From Vineibacter terrae (lineage in GTDB: Bacteria > Pseudomonadota > Alphaproteobacteria > Reyranellales > Reyranellaceae): a DNA stretch of 64,000 nt. Positions 1 through 8,252 of the stretch are shown here, piece by piece. The notes beneath the pieces were generated by a model that was not told the DNA's origin, did not search any database, and worked only from the letters and a program-made list of their open reading frames with translations. The stretch's first letter is position 1. The number at the start of each line of letters is the position of its first letter. The position numbers were made by a program, and so were the translations under genes. Where the stretch lies: NCBI RefSeq assembly GCF_008039615.1, contig NZ_VDUZ01000010.1, positions 62,001-126,000 of the forward strand, written 5' to 3'.

Positions 1-48
1 GGTTCCCCCTCCGGCCTTCGGCCACCTCCCCCACGTTGTGGGGGAGGG
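1..48. repeat. Half element of interspersed repeat family B
   Basis: The window opens inside a GC-rich repeat made of two small hairpins: a CCGGCCTTCGG-type hairpin, then CCTCCCCC/GGGGGAGG around a short loop. The same two-hairpin unit occurs as inverted pairs at 3722-3871 and 51405-51530. The element ends just before the lolC start and includes a GTG that should not be used as that start. Confidence 0.75.
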
Positions 49-55
49 GATCCCC

Positions 56-1315
56 ATGACCCTCTTCCCGACTCGTCCCGAGCGCATGATCGCGCTGCGC
101 TACCTGCGCACCCGCGAGCAGGACGGCTTCATCTCCTTCATCGCCATCTTTTCCCTGATCGGCGTGGCGCTGGGTGTGGCCACGCTGATCGTGGTGCTGG
201 CCGTCATGAACGGCTTCCGCGGCGAGCTCTACAACCGCATCCTGGGCGTGAACGGCCACATCCAGGTGGCGCCTGAGAAAGGCGTGATCAGTGATTGGGA
301 GCCGCTGGTGACACGGCTGGCCGCCATTCCCGGGGTGACCGCGGTGACGCCGGTGGCCGAGCGGCAGACGATGGTCACGGTCGAGGGGCTGACGCGGGCC
401 ATCACGCTTCGCGGCATCCGTCCGGAGGATCTGGAGAGCCGCGAGATCATCGCCAGGAACCTCACCGGCAACTCGTTGGCCGGGTTCACCGACAAGCCCA
501 ATCCCATCGTGCTGGGCGATCGCCTGCGCCAGGCGCTGGGGGTGCGCTTCGGCGACCAGATCCGTGTCACGGCTTATGTGCGCGACGACAAGGGAGCGGT
601 GCAGACGCGCCCGGTGACCTACGAGGTGATCGCAAGCTTCCTGACCCGGCGCATGGAGTTCGACCTGAACCTGGCGTTCATCCCGCTCGACCTGTTCCAG
701 GAGGATTTCGGCCTGGCCGAGGATGCCGTGACCGCGATCGACATCATGATCGCCGATCCCGCCCGCGCCGCCGACATGGTGCCCCTGGTGCGCCAGCGGC
801 TGGAGCGCGACGGGCTGCGGGTCAGCGACTGGCGCACGCGCAATGCACGGCTGGTGGGCGCCCTGGAGCTGGAACGCGTCATGATGTTCCTGATCCTGGG
901 GCTGATCGTGCTGGTGGCCTCGATGAACGTGATCGCGAGCTTCACCATGCTGGTGCGCACCAAGGGTAGGGGCATCGCCATCCTGCGCACCATGGGCGCC
1001 ACCCGCGGCGGTGTCGTGCGCATCTTCTTCCTGGCCAGCGCCAGCGTTGGCGTCGTGGGCACGCTGGTAGGCGCTGCGCTTGGCCTGCTGATCTGCGCCA
1101 ACATGAAGCCGCTGGGGACGTTCCTCACTGCCGTCACCGGTGGACCGATGCGCAGCGGCGAGGTCGATTTCCTGGCCTCGCTGCCGGTGCGCGTCGACAT
1201 GCGCGAGGTCGCCGCGATCCTGATCCTGGCGCTGGCGCTGTCGCTGGCCGCCGCCATCTATCCGGCCCGCCGCGCGGCGCGGCTCGATCCGGTCGAGGCC
1301 TTGCGTTATGAGTGA
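56..1315 (+). CDS. lolC: Lipoprotein-releasing ABC transporter permease (LolC/LolE family)
   Basis: Inner-membrane permease of the LolCDE machine, which extracts mature lipoproteins from the inner membrane and hands them to the periplasmic chaperone LolA. The 419-residue product has the family layout: an N-terminal membrane segment (about residues 25-50), a large periplasmic MacB-type domain (about 50-265), and three C-terminal membrane segments in the FtsX-like domain. The family signature for a one-permease LolC/E of Alphaproteobacteria fits the single copy here. I chose ATG 56 because the in-frame GTG at 38 lies inside a repeat; ATG 86 is another possibility. The gene overlaps lolD by 8 bases (ATGAGTGA), so the two are translationally coupled. 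The upstream partner is outside the window. Confidence 0.93.
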   Translation: MTLFPTRPERMIALRYLRTREQDGFISFIAIFSLIGVALGVATLIVVLAVMNGFRGELYNRILGVNGHIQVAPEKGVISDWEPLVTRLAAIPGVTAVTPVAERQTMVTVEGLTRAITLRGIRPEDLESREIIARNLTGNSLAGFTDKPNPIVLGDRLRQALGVRFGDQIRVTAYVRDDKGAVQTRPVTYEVIASFLTRRMEFDLNLAFIPLDLFQEDFGLAEDAVTAIDIMIADPARAADMVPLVRQRLERDGLRVSDWRTRNARLVGALELERVMMFLILGLIVLVASMNVIASFTMLVRTKGRGIAILRTMGATRGGVVRIFFLASASVGVVGTLVGAALGLLICANMKPLGTFLTAVTGGPMRSGEVDFLASLPVRVDMREVAAILILALALSLAAAIYPARRAARLDPVEALRYE

Positions 1316-1994
1316 ACCCGTGGCCGCCCTGGCGCTGCGCGACATCCGCCGCACCTTCCACCAGGGCGACAGGACCCTGGAGGTCCTGCGCGGCGCCGAG
1401 CTGGAGCTGCAGCCGGGCGAGATCGTGGCCCTGGTCGGCCCGTCCGGGGCCGGCAAGTCGACGCTGCTGCATATCGCCGGCTTGCTCGAGAAGCCCGATG
1501 GCGGCGACGTGCTGCTCGACGGCCGCCCGGCGGCCGGCCTGTCCGATGCCGAGCGCACGGCGCTGCGCGGGCGCTATCTCGGCTTCGTCTACCAGTACCA
1601 CCACCTGCTGCCGGAGTTCTCGGCCCTGGAGAACGTGATGCTGCCGCAGATGCTGGTCGGCACCGGCCGCGCGGTGGCCCGCAGCCGGGCGCACGAGCTG
1701 CTCACCATGGTCGGCCTGGCCGAGCGCGAGAGCCATCGCCCGGCGCGGCTTTCGGGCGGCGAGCAGCAGCGCGTCGCCATCGCGCGCGCCGTGGCCAACG
1801 CGCCGCGCGTGCTGCTGGCCGATGAGCCGACCGGCAATCTCGATCATGCCACGTCGGATACGGTCTTCCGTCAGCTCCTGGCCCTGACCCGGGGCGCCGG
1901 CCTTGCCGCCCTGATCGCCACCCATAACCCCGAGCTGGCCGGCCGGATGGACCGCATCGTGCGGCTGGAGGACGGCGTGATCGTGCCCGGGTGA
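1308..1994 (+). CDS. lolD: Lipoprotein-releasing system ATP-binding protein LolD
   Basis: Cytoplasmic ATPase that powers LolC/E. The 228 residues contain every ABC motif: Walker [10 protein letters not shown] (about 44-52), signature LSGGEQQR (about 147-154), Walker [13 protein letters not shown] (about 167-178) and a switch His in IATHNPE. Length is normal for LolD. The start overlaps the end of lolC. The gene is followed by a repeat-bearing intergenic stretch rather than dnaE, its usual alphaproteobacterial neighbour, which starts only at 8662. Confidence 0.95.
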   Translation: MSEPVAALALRDIRRTFHQGDRTLEVLRGAELELQPGEIVALVGPSGAGKSTLLHIAGLLEKPDGGDVLLDGRPAAGLSDAERTALRGRYLGFVYQYHHLLPEFSALENVMLPQMLVGTGRAVARSRAHELLTMVGLAERESHRPARLSGGEQQRVAIARAVANAPRVLLADEPTGNLDHATSDTVFRQLLALTRGAGLAALIATHNPELAGRMDRIVRLEDGVIVPG

Positions 1995-2005
1995 TTTTCT
2001 CAAGA

Positions 2006-2053
2006 CTGTCATCCCTAAATCAGGAGATCCCTCGCTGGCGCTCGGGATGACGG
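2006..2053. repeat. Inverted repeat, family C (GTCATCCC type)
   Basis: TGTCATCCC (from 2007) and GGGATGACG (to 2052) form an imperfect stem-loop directly after lolD. Cleaner copies with the same GTCATCCC/GGGATGAC arms lie at 45917-45949 and 46796-46826. It may also act as a transcription end for lolCD, but no T-run follows. Confidence 0.6.
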
Positions 2054-2162
2054 TGAAGATGTGTGAATACCGCAGCCCCTCCGGGGGAAGGTTGAAGTCA
2101 CGGACGCTCGGGGTGACACGAGGCTGCCGGACGATATACTACGCCGGATATATCGCCCGGCG

Positions 2163-2200
2163 GCACCAAGACCTCTGGCCATCCGAGGCCAGTTCGGTGC
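2163..2200 (+). other. Hairpin in the leader of the aldehyde dehydrogenase gene
   Basis: GCACC (2163-2167) can pair with GGTGC (2196-2200), enclosing CTGGCC-ATCCGA-GGCCAG (2175-2192). It lies about 60 bases before the dehydrogenase start. No known RNA family was recognised. It could be a chance GC-rich fold. Confidence 0.3.
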
Positions 2201-2261
2201 AGGGTAGGGGCCGGGAACGACATCACCGTTTCACCAGCCTGCCCAGAGCGGAGGGAAAGTC

Positions 2262-3692
2262 ATGTCCAACAACCTCAACTTCTATATCGATGGCGCCTGG
2301 GTGGCGCCGGCCGTGCCCAAATCGATCGATGTGATCAACCCGGCCACCGAGGAGCCGTGCGCGCAGATCAGCCTGGGCTCGGCCAAGGATGTCGACCGTG
2401 CGGTGGCGGCGGCCAAGGCGGCGTTCGCGACTTATTCGCGCACCACGCGCGAGGAGCGGGTGGCGCTGCTGGAAGCCATCCTGGCGGCCTACAAGAAGCG
2501 CTACGACGACATCGCCAAGGCGATCTCGATGGAGATGGGCGCGCCGGTCACGCTGGCCACCAAGGCGCAGGCGGCGACGGGCATCGGGCATCTCAACCAG
2601 ATGATCAAGGTGCTGAAGTCGTTCGAGTTCGAGGAGATGCGCGGCACCACCCTGCTGGCCAAGGAGCCGATCGGTGTCTGCGGCTTCATCACGCCGTGGA
2701 ACTGGCCGATCAACCAGATCACGGCCAAGGTGGCGCCGGCGCTGGCGGCGGGCTGCACCATGGTGCTGAAGCCCAGCGAGATCGCGCCGCTCAATGCCAT
2801 CCTGTTCGCCGAGGTGATGCACGACGCCGGCGTGCCCAAGGGCGTGTTCAACCTGGTGAACGGCGACGGGCCGACGGTGGGGCAGGCGATCGCCTCGCAC
2901 CCCGACGTCGACATGGTGTCGTTCACCGGCTCGACGCGCGCCGGCGTTCTGGTGGCCAAGGCGGCGGCGGACACGGTCAAGCGGGTGCACCAGGAGCTCG
3001 GCGGCAAGTCGGCGAACATCGTGCTGCCGGATGCCGACCTCGACAAGGCGGTGGGCCGCAGCGTGGTCAGCATGATGGGCAACAGCGGCCAGTCGTGCAA
3101 CGCGCCGACGCGGATGTTCGTGCAGGCCGCGCAGCATGACCGGGCGGTGGCGATCGCCAAGGCGGCGGCGGAGAAGCTGAAGGTGGGCGACCCGACCTCG
3201 CCGGAGACCGGGCTGGGCCCGGTGGTGAGCGAGACGCAGTACAACAAGATCCAGCGCCTGATCGAGGCGGGGATCGCGGAAGGCGCGACGCTGGTGACGG
3301 GCGGGCCGGGCCGGCCGGACGGGCTGAACCGCGGCTACTACGTGCGGCCGACGGTGTTCGCCAACGTGCGCAACGACATGACGATCGCGCGCGAGGAGAT
3401 CTTCGGGCCGGTGCTGTCGATCCTGCCGTATGAGACGGAGGCGCAGGCGATCGCGATGGCCAACGACACGCCATATGGCCTGTCGGCCTACGTGCAGTCG
3501 GGCAGCATCGAGAACGCCCGCCGCGTGGCCGCCCAGATGCGGGCCGGCAACGTGCACCTCAACGGCGCGCCGATGGACACGTCGGCGCCGTTCGGCGGCT
3601 ACAAGCAGTCGGGCAATGGCCGCGAGTTCGGTGAGTTCGGCCTGGACGAGTTCCTCGAGCTCAAGGCCGTCCTGGGCGTCCAGGCGGCGTAA
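2262..3692 (+). CDS. NAD(P)-dependent aldehyde dehydrogenase family protein
   Basis: Oxidises an aldehyde to the acid with NAD(P)+; the natural substrate cannot be read from the sequence. The 476-residue product has the full ALDH fold with the expected active-site elements: WNWPINQ near the nucleotide site, the general-base glutamate in ELGGKS (Glu245), the nucleophile in GQSCNAP (Cys279), and the EEIFGPV segment near residue 375. The closest family memory is the group of broad-specificity bacterial ALDHs annotated as aldehyde dehydrogenase (NAD+). A good ribosome site (GGAGGGAAAGTC) precedes ATG 2262. It stands alone, flanked by repeats. Confidence 0.92.
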   Translation: MSNNLNFYIDGAWVAPAVPKSIDVINPATEEPCAQISLGSAKDVDRAVAAAKAAFATYSRTTREERVALLEAILAAYKKRYDDIAKAISMEMGAPVTLATKAQAATGIGHLNQMIKVLKSFEFEEMRGTTLLAKEPIGVCGFITPWNWPINQITAKVAPALAAGCTMVLKPSEIAPLNAILFAEVMHDAGVPKGVFNLVNGDGPTVGQAIASHPDVDMVSFTGSTRAGVLVAKAAADTVKRVHQELGGKSANIVLPDADLDKAVGRSVVSMMGNSGQSCNAPTRMFVQAAQHDRAVAIAKAAAEKLKVGDPTSPETGLGPVVSETQYNKIQRLIEAGIAEGATLVTGGPGRPDGLNRGYYVRPTVFANVRNDMTIAREEIFGPVLSILPYETEAQAIAMANDTPYGLSAYVQSGSIENARRVAAQMRAGNVHLNGAPMDTSAPFGGYKQSGNGREFGEFGLDEFLELKAVLGVQAA

Positions 3693-3721
3693 GCGATCGG
3701 CCCGGGAGCGTCGGTTTTCGA

Positions 3722-3871
3722 CTACCTTCCCCCGCTTGCGGGGGAAGGTGGCGCGAAGCGCCGGATGGGGGACGCTTCAACGCAAATGGTGTATCCCATC
3801 GAGCATCCGCGTCGTTGCAACGCCCCCCATCCGCCCTTCGGGCACCTTCCCCCGCAAGCGGGGGAAGGTAG
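3722..3871. repeat. Inverted pair of family B repeats in a gene-free stretch
   Basis: This fills most of the gap 3693-4046. The left copy (from 3722) reads CTACCTTCCCCC, a GGGGGAAGG arm, then a GGCGC/GCGCC mini-hairpin and GGATGGGGG. The right copy is its reverse complement and ends at 3871. The mini-hairpin bases differ between copies but keep pairing (GGCGCGAAGCGCC versus GCCCTTCGGGC). The spacer of about 55 bases holds no gene. Rest of the gap: nothing recognised. Confidence 0.8.
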
Positions 3872-4046
3872 AGGGCATCGCTGAAATTCACCAGCTCAAC
3901 GCCTTATGAGATAGCCCTGCGGGTAGCCGGGTGCTTCAGAAGCTGCACGATGCAGCGTCTTGCGGGCACGGATTTCGCCTCAGTCCAAGACCGGACCGCG
4001 GTTTTCGTGCACATTCGTCGAGTGCAACGTCACCGACGAGGATGCC

Positions 4047-4298
4047 ATGCATCTGGTCCGTATCGCTTTTGCCGCGCTGGTGATCCTCCTGCCCGGCACG
4101 GCCCTCGCCACGACCTACATCTACTGCCGCAACGACAAGATCGTGGTCGATACGCGTCCCTTGTCGCAGATGAAAAGTGGCCGCGACGATTCGACGATCT
4201 GCATCATTGGCCCCAACTTCGACTTCGGCCCCGACGCCGTGCGCTGGGTGGAGACCAACCTGCGCAAGAAGGTCGGTGATTCATGTTCCTGCCGGTGA
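4047..4298 (+). CDS. Small secreted protein of unknown function
   Basis: An 83-residue product that I do not recognise. It starts with a short hydrophobic stretch ending in GTALATTY, which looks like a Sec signal peptide cleaved near residue 19-20. The mature part has five cysteines (YIYCRN, TICII and the C-terminal CSCR), so disulfide bonding in the periplasm is possible. ATG 4047 was preferred over an upstream in-frame start because it puts the signal peptide at the N terminus. The end overlaps the next gene by 16 bases, suggesting an operon of two exported proteins. Confidence 0.6.
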   Translation: MHLVRIAFAALVILLPGTALATTYIYCRNDKIVVDTRPLSQMKSGRDDSTICIIGPNFDFGPDAVRWVETNLRKKVGDSCSCR

Positions 4299-4693
4299 CT
4301 CGAGCGGGGCGGGCGGCGCTGTGCGCTGCGATCGCCCTGGGCTTCGTCTTTGACGCCTCGGCGCAGGAGGCTGCGCCCAAGGTCATCGGAACCGAGCCGG
4401 CAGCCGGCGCCGCGATCGCGGCCGGAACGATCGTCCTGCGCGTGACGTTCGATCAGCCGATGGCGCCTGGCGCGCACTCCTACGTGACGAGCGAGAATGG
4501 TGCCTTTCCCGAATGCGCCTTTCCGCCGCGACTGCTGCCTGATGGCAGGGCATTTGAAGTTTCGTGCCGCACGGCGCCGGGCACGCGCTATGCCCTGTGG
4601 TTCAACCGACCGCCGTACCTCAACTTCCGCAGCGCATCGCAGGTACGGGCAGCGCCGTTCGAGCTTCGCTTCTCCACAGCGGCGAGCCGCTGA
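4283..4693 (+). CDS. Secreted protein with bacterial Ig-like (SbsA-type) domain
   Basis: The 136-residue product has a signal peptide (hydrophobic core about residues 10-25, cleavage after DASAQ). A single domain follows with the pattern P-x-V-x-G-x-EP-x-x-G-x-x-I ... V-x-FDQPM, typical of SbsA/Big_5 Ig-like domains found in exported and surface proteins. It is probably periplasmic or surface-exposed; no enzymatic residues are evident. It overlaps the preceding small secreted gene by 16 bases. Function unknown. Confidence 0.65.
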   Translation: MFLPVTRAGRAALCAAIALGFVFDASAQEAAPKVIGTEPAAGAAIAAGTIVLRVTFDQPMAPGAHSYVTSENGAFPECAFPPRLLPDGRAFEVSCRTAPGTRYALWFNRPPYLNFRSASQVRAAPFELRFSTAASR

Positions 4694-4760
4694 TGCACTT
4701 GCTTGGGCCGGGCGGCCTGCTCGGCGCTGCAGCGCGGGGCGCGGCCCCTCGTCAGCCCGC

Positions 4761-5054
4761 TCAGGCGTCGGCCAGCAGGGCCTCGGCGATCGCCGTCCAT
4801 TCGACGTCCAGCGGCTCCGTCGCCGCCGGCCGCTGCGCGCGGCGATACCAGTAGCCGGCGTTGGACAGATCGCCCTCGACGCGATGCAGATGGGCATGCA
4901 CCCAGGCGCTGGGCGAATCATCCTGCGACTGCGCAACCTCGTGCGCCTTGTTCCAGTCGCCCTTGCCCATCCACCACAGCGCCACGAGCGGGGGCGGCAG
5001 GCTGGTGCCCGGCGTGTCGCCGGCAAGCGATGCCCTGAAATCGGCGACATCCAT
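4761..5054 (-). CDS. Small conserved alphaproteobacterial protein of unknown function
   Basis: A 97-residue protein rich in W, H and A, with GDWNKAHEVAQ and WVHAHLHRVEGDLSNAGYWY. Proteins with this pattern are recurrent in Alphaproteobacteria and resemble a short tetratricopeptide-like helical repeat, but no function is known to me. The start at 5054 (MDVADFRAS) is favoured over a longer frame to 5150, because the longer frame would run into the toxin-antitoxin promoter and its extra residues look non-coding. It is convergent with the secreted gene at 4283 and divergent from the antitoxin. Confidence 0.6.
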   Translation of the reverse strand: MDVADFRASLAGDTPGTSLPPPLVALWWMGKGDWNKAHEVAQSQDDSPSAWVHAHLHRVEGDLSNAGYWYRRAQRPAATEPLDVEWTAIAEALLADA

Positions 5055-5092
5055 GGCCTGTCTCCGGCAGGCTCTGTCGCCTGCTATTGTAG

Positions 5093-5128
5093 ATCCTGAC
5101 AGCGAAGCGTACCGTATCAGGTCAGGAT
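5093..5128 (+). promoter_or_regulatory. Inverted repeat, probable toxin-antitoxin operator
   Basis: ATCCTGAC (5093-5100) and GTCAGGAT (5121-5128) are perfect 8-base inverted arms separated by 20 bases. The right arm ends 3 bases before the antitoxin ATG and overlaps its ribosome site. Autorepression by the antitoxin or the complex through such a repeat is the rule in Phd-type systems; binding here is inferred. Confidence 0.5.
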
Positions 5129-5131
5129 ACC

Positions 5132-5395
5132 ATGCCAGACACCTACACATATAGAGCGGAGGGTGAGCTCGCGAGGCTTGTCGAGCGCGCTCGCGCTGGC
5201 GATGAGGTGATTGTCACGACGGACGACAACCACCAGGCCAAGCTTGTGCCTGTTGAAACCGCGCCCCAAAGTCGTGCGGCAAGGGAGCCCCGTAAGTTCG
5301 GACTTCTACGCGGGCAGATCCGCCCAGCGCCCGATTGGGACTCAGACGAGGTGAATGAAGAAATCGCTCGTCGATTCAACGATGACGAGATCTGA
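5132..5395 (+). CDS. Antitoxin, Phd/YefM-type, of a VapC-family pair
   Basis: An 87-residue antitoxin. The first ~40 residues have the Phd/YefM pattern, with A-x-x-E-L-x-x-L-V-E-R-A-x-x-G-D-E-V-I-V-T followed by K-L-V-P-V. This N-terminal half should bind DNA. The acidic C terminus (about 65-87, with DWDSDEVNEEIARRF) should wrap the toxin active site. It lies 5 bases upstream of the toxin gene, the standard antitoxin-first order. An inverted repeat covers its translation start. Confidence 0.85.
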   Translation: MPDTYTYRAEGELARLVERARAGDEVIVTTDDNHQAKLVPVETAPQSRAAREPRKFGLLRGQIRPAPDWDSDEVNEEIARRFNDDEI

Positions 5396-5400
5396 CTGCA

Positions 5401-5778
5401 GTGAGGCTGCTGCTCGATACACATAGCCTCATTTGGCTGCTGGACAGTCCCGAGGTGCTGCGCCCGCAGGCACGGGAGGCGATAGCCGAGCCTCAGAACG
5501 ATGTTCTCGTCAGCATCGCTTCCGTGTGGGAGGCCGCTATCAAGGCACGGACTGGCAAGCTAACTTTGCCGGCGAACTTCGTGCTGGCAATACGCGAGTC
5601 GGGAATCCAGATTCTTGGCATTACTGAAGAGCACGCGCTCGCGGCGGCCGGCCTGCCGATGCATCACAAGGACCCATTCGATCGCATGCTGATCGCGCAG
5701 GCGGCCATAGAGGAGCTGACGCTGATCACGCGCGACGCCAACATGCCACTGTACGGCGTGCCGATACTGCTCCCTTGA
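5401..5778 (+). CDS. Type II toxin, VapC-family PIN-domain ribonuclease
   Basis: A 125-residue PIN-domain protein, predicted to be an Mg2+-dependent endoribonuclease held inactive by the upstream antitoxin. The acidic metal-binding residues are in place: Asp6 (LLLDTH), Glu44 (SVWEAAIK) and Asp91/Asp94 (KDPFDRML), followed by the LITRD motif near the end. It starts with GTG 5401. Length and motifs are those of a complete toxin, so the module looks functional. Target RNA unknown. Confidence 0.88.
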   Translation: MRLLLDTHSLIWLLDSPEVLRPQAREAIAEPQNDVLVSIASVWEAAIKARTGKLTLPANFVLAIRESGIQILGITEEHALAAAGLPMHHKDPFDRMLIAQAAIEELTLITRDANMPLYGVPILLP

Positions 5779-5826
5779 CGACGCGGCTTTCCGCTCCTGT
5801 CGAGCCTCTGCAGGAGCGGGAGATCG

Positions 5827-7116
5827 CTATGCCGCCGAGACCTCGCGCTCGATCAGGTCGCCCAGCTTGGCGATGGCCGCGTCGCGCAGATGCGGGATGT
5901 ACTGCGTCGGGAAGAGCTGGTTGGTGCCGTGATAGTCACGCAGCACCTGGCGCGCCACGGTCACCTTGTGCACCTCGGTAGGCCCGTCGGCGAGGCCCAT
6001 GTGGAAGCTCTCGATCACCTGCTCGGCGAAAGGCATGTCGGGCGTCACGCCCAGCGAGCCGTGCAGGTGCAGCGCCCGCGCCGCGACGTCGTGGAAGATC
6101 TTGGGCATCAGCGCCTTCACGGCCGAGATGTCCTTGCGGACCTTCATGTAGTCCTTGTGCTTGTCGATCTTCCAGGCGGTCTGCAGCACCAGGAGGCGGA
6201 ACTGCTCGATCTCCATCCAGCTGTCGGCGATCTTCTCCTGCACCATCTGCTTGTCGGCCAGCAGCGAGCCCTGCGTCTCGCGTGACAGCACCCGCTCGCA
6301 CATCATGTCGAACGACTTCTTCACCTGGCCGATCGTGCGCATCGCATGGTGGATGCGGCCGCCGCCCAGCCGGGTCTGCGCCACGACGAAGCCGTCGCCG
6401 CGGTTGCCCAGCATGTGGTCCTTCGGGATGCGCACGTTGTTGTAGCGCAGGTAGGCGTGGCCGGGCTTGGAATGGTAGCCGACCGGCATGTTGCGGATCA
6501 TCTCGATACCGGGGGTCTCGGCCGGCACGATGAATTGCGACAGGCGGCGATAGGGCGGGGCCTGCGGATCGGTCACCGCCATGACGATCAGGAAGCTGGC
6601 GAGATGGGCGTGCGAGGAGAACCATTTCTCGCCGTTGATCACCCATTCGTCGCCGTCGAGCTCGGCGCGGCAGGTGAAGACCTTCGGGTCGGCGCCGCCC
6701 TGCGGCTCGGTCATCGAGAAGCAGGAGACGATCTCGTTATCGAGCAGCGGCTGCAGATACTTCTTCTTCTGCGCCGGCGTGCCGTAATGGGCGAGGATCT
6801 CGGCGTTGCCGCTGTCGGGCGCCTGGCAGCCGAAGACGATCGGCCCGAAATGCGAGCGGCCCAGAATCTCGTTGAGCAGCCCCAGCTTGACCTGGCCGTA
6901 TCCCTGGCCGCCGAGGTCAGGTCCCAGGTGGCAGGCCCACAAGCCCTGCCGCCGCACTTCGGCCTGCAGCGGCTTGACCGCCTTGTTGCGCTTCTCGTTC
7001 TTCACGTCGTAGGACTGGACGCCGAGGTAGTCGAGCGGCTCGACCTCGTCCTTCACGAAGCGCATCACCCAATCCAGCTTCTTCTGGTAGTCGGGATCGG
7101 TCTCGAAGCTCCACAT
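5827..7116 (-). CDS. Acyl-CoA dehydrogenase family protein
   Basis: FAD-dependent oxidation of an acyl-CoA thioester to the enoyl-CoA. The 429 residues cover the N-terminal helical, middle beta (TEPQGGADP, GEKWFSS) and C-terminal helical domains, with LHLHGSLGVTPDMPF near the C-terminal end and EVHKVTVARQVL as the usual tail motif. It resembles the longer ~410-430 residue members often annotated as acyl-CoA dehydrogenase with unknown substrate. A clear GGAGGACGCC ribosome site precedes ATG 7116. The LysR gene at 7320 is divergent and is the likely regulator. Confidence 0.9.
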   Translation of the reverse strand: MWSFETDPDYQKKLDWVMRFVKDEVEPLDYLGVQSYDVKNEKRNKAVKPLQAEVRRQGLWACHLGPDLGGQGYGQVKLGLLNEILGRSHFGPIVFGCQAPDSGNAEILAHYGTPAQKKKYLQPLLDNEIVSCFSMTEPQGGADPKVFTCRAELDGDEWVINGEKWFSSHAHLASFLIVMAVTDPQAPPYRRLSQFIVPAETPGIEMIRNMPVGYHSKPGHAYLRYNNVRIPKDHMLGNRGDGFVVAQTRLGGGRIHHAMRTIGQVKKSFDMMCERVLSRETQGSLLADKQMVQEKIADSWMEIEQFRLLVLQTAWKIDKHKDYMKVRKDISAVKALMPKIFHDVAARALHLHGSLGVTPDMPFAEQVIESFHMGLADGPTEVHKVTVARQVLRDYHGTNQLFPTQYIPHLRDAAIAKLGDLIEREVSAA

Positions 7117-7137
7117 GGCGTCCTCCAGGGGGCAGGG

Positions 7138-7210
7138 GGTCGGGCCGCGTCGCTCCAGCGACGCTCATGGATCGCCCGACGGAAGCGCGCTGCAGCGGCG
7201 CGGCCCGGCC
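7138..7210. repeat. Composite palindrome, family A, copy 1
   Basis: The left arm (7138-7164) contains an internal hairpin GCGTCGCT-CC-AGCGACGC. The right arm (7185-7210) is its imperfect reverse complement, and TCATGGATC follows the left hairpin. The architecture matches copies at 12108-12191 and 48626-48706. It lies between the acyl-CoA dehydrogenase and LysR genes. Confidence 0.75.
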
Positions 7211-7280
7211 GGCCTTCACATCCGGGCGCACACTGGCGCCATCGCTGCGTGCCGCTCCAATACTTTTTCCTTTGCGGATT

Positions 7281-7301
7281 GATCCAAAAACCTTATGGAT
7301 C
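7281..7301 (+). promoter_or_regulatory. Dyad upstream of LysR gene, candidate LysR-type binding site
   Basis: GATCCA (7281-7286) and TGGATC (7296-7301) flank an A/T-rich 9-base centre, 18 bases before the LysR start. LysR-type sites are T-N11-A dyads with A/T-rich centres, and autoregulation from a shared divergent promoter is common. Binding is inferred. Confidence 0.4.
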
Positions 7302-7319
7302 GCATCTGCCGGTCACGCC

Positions 7320-8252
7320 ATGGACCTCGACGCCAAGCCCTACCGCGCTTTCGTCGCCGTCGCCGAGGAACGCTCCTTCGGCCGGGCTGCGGCGCGGCTC
7401 AACGTCTCGCAGCCGGCGCTGTCGGCGCAGATACGCGAATTCGAACGCCGTCTCGGCTTCGCGCTTTTCCAGCGCACCAGCCGCAGCGTCGAGCTGACGG
7501 CGCAGGGTCGCCTGTTCCTCGGCAACGCGCGGCGCATGGTGGCGGAGACCGAAGGGGCTGCGCTGGCCGCGCGGGCGATCCGCACCAACCAGCTCACCAT
7601 CGGCGCCGCGATCGAGACGGTGCTGGTGCCCGAGCGCGTGGCGCTGCTGGAGCGCTTCCTGATGCGGCGGCCGGATATCCCGCTGCGCATCACCAATGAC
7701 ACCAACGGCCGGCACCTCGCGGCGGTCGCGCGGCGCGAGATCGACCTTGCGCTGCTGATCGAGCCCATGCTGGGGCCGGCGCCGACCTATTCGCCGCTCG
7801 ATGCCGGTGGTGCCGTGGCGGCGGATCTCGAGCGGCAGATCCTGGGCCAGCGGCGGGTCGAGATCCTGGTGCCGCGCGAGCATCCGGCCAGCCGGCTGGC
7901 GGTGCTGCCGCGGTCGGTGCTGGACGGCTTGCCGGTCGTGACCTTCGATCGCACCCACGGCATTGCGCTGACCGATGCGATCGGCCGGTTCTTGCACGAT
8001 ACCGGCGCCAACATCGTGCGGGCGCCCGAGCGCAACGCCCTGGCGGTCGAGCGCTACGGCGCCGTGACGCGCACGCCGGCGATGAGCCTGGGCTGGTTCG
8101 GCCGCTCGCACCTGAAGGGATTGGCGCCGGTGGTGAGCCGGCCCGTCGAGGGACTGGAGGCGGCCACCGGCCTGACTTTATTGCGCGCCAAGGGCGAGGA
8201 GCGTCCGGCAGCGACGGCCTTCTGGGCGATGGCGGTGGAGTCGGCGGTGTAG
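7320..8252 (+). CDS. LysR-family transcriptional regulator
   Basis: A 310-residue LysR-type regulator. The N-terminal winged helix-turn-helix is clear (FVAVAEERSFGRAAARLNVSQPALSAQIREFE, about residues 9-40), followed by the linker helix and a periplasmic-binding-like effector domain (about 90-300). ATG 7320 puts the DNA-binding domain at the N terminus; an upstream in-frame start at 7167 lies in the family A palindrome and is unlikely. It is divergent from the acyl-CoA dehydrogenase gene, the probable target. Effector unknown. Confidence 0.9.
   Translation: MDLDAKPYRAFVAVAEERSFGRAAARLNVSQPALSAQIREFERRLGFALFQRTSRSVELTAQGRLFLGNARRMVAETEGAALAARAIRTNQLTIGAAIETVLVPERVALLERFLMRRPDIPLRITNDTNGRHLAAVARREIDLALLIEPMLGPAPTYSPLDAGGAVAADLERQILGQRRVEILVPREHPASRLAVLPRSVLDGLPVVTFDRTHGIALTDAIGRFLHDTGANIVRAPERNALAVERYGAVTRTPAMSLGWFGRSHLKGLAPVVSRPVEGLEAATGLTLLRAKGEERPAATAFWAMAVESAV

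Noticed and set aside
2047-2334. Frame after lolD running into the aldehyde dehydrogenase gene
   Set aside because: It passes through a repeat and overlaps the start of a certain gene in another frame; no homology recognised.
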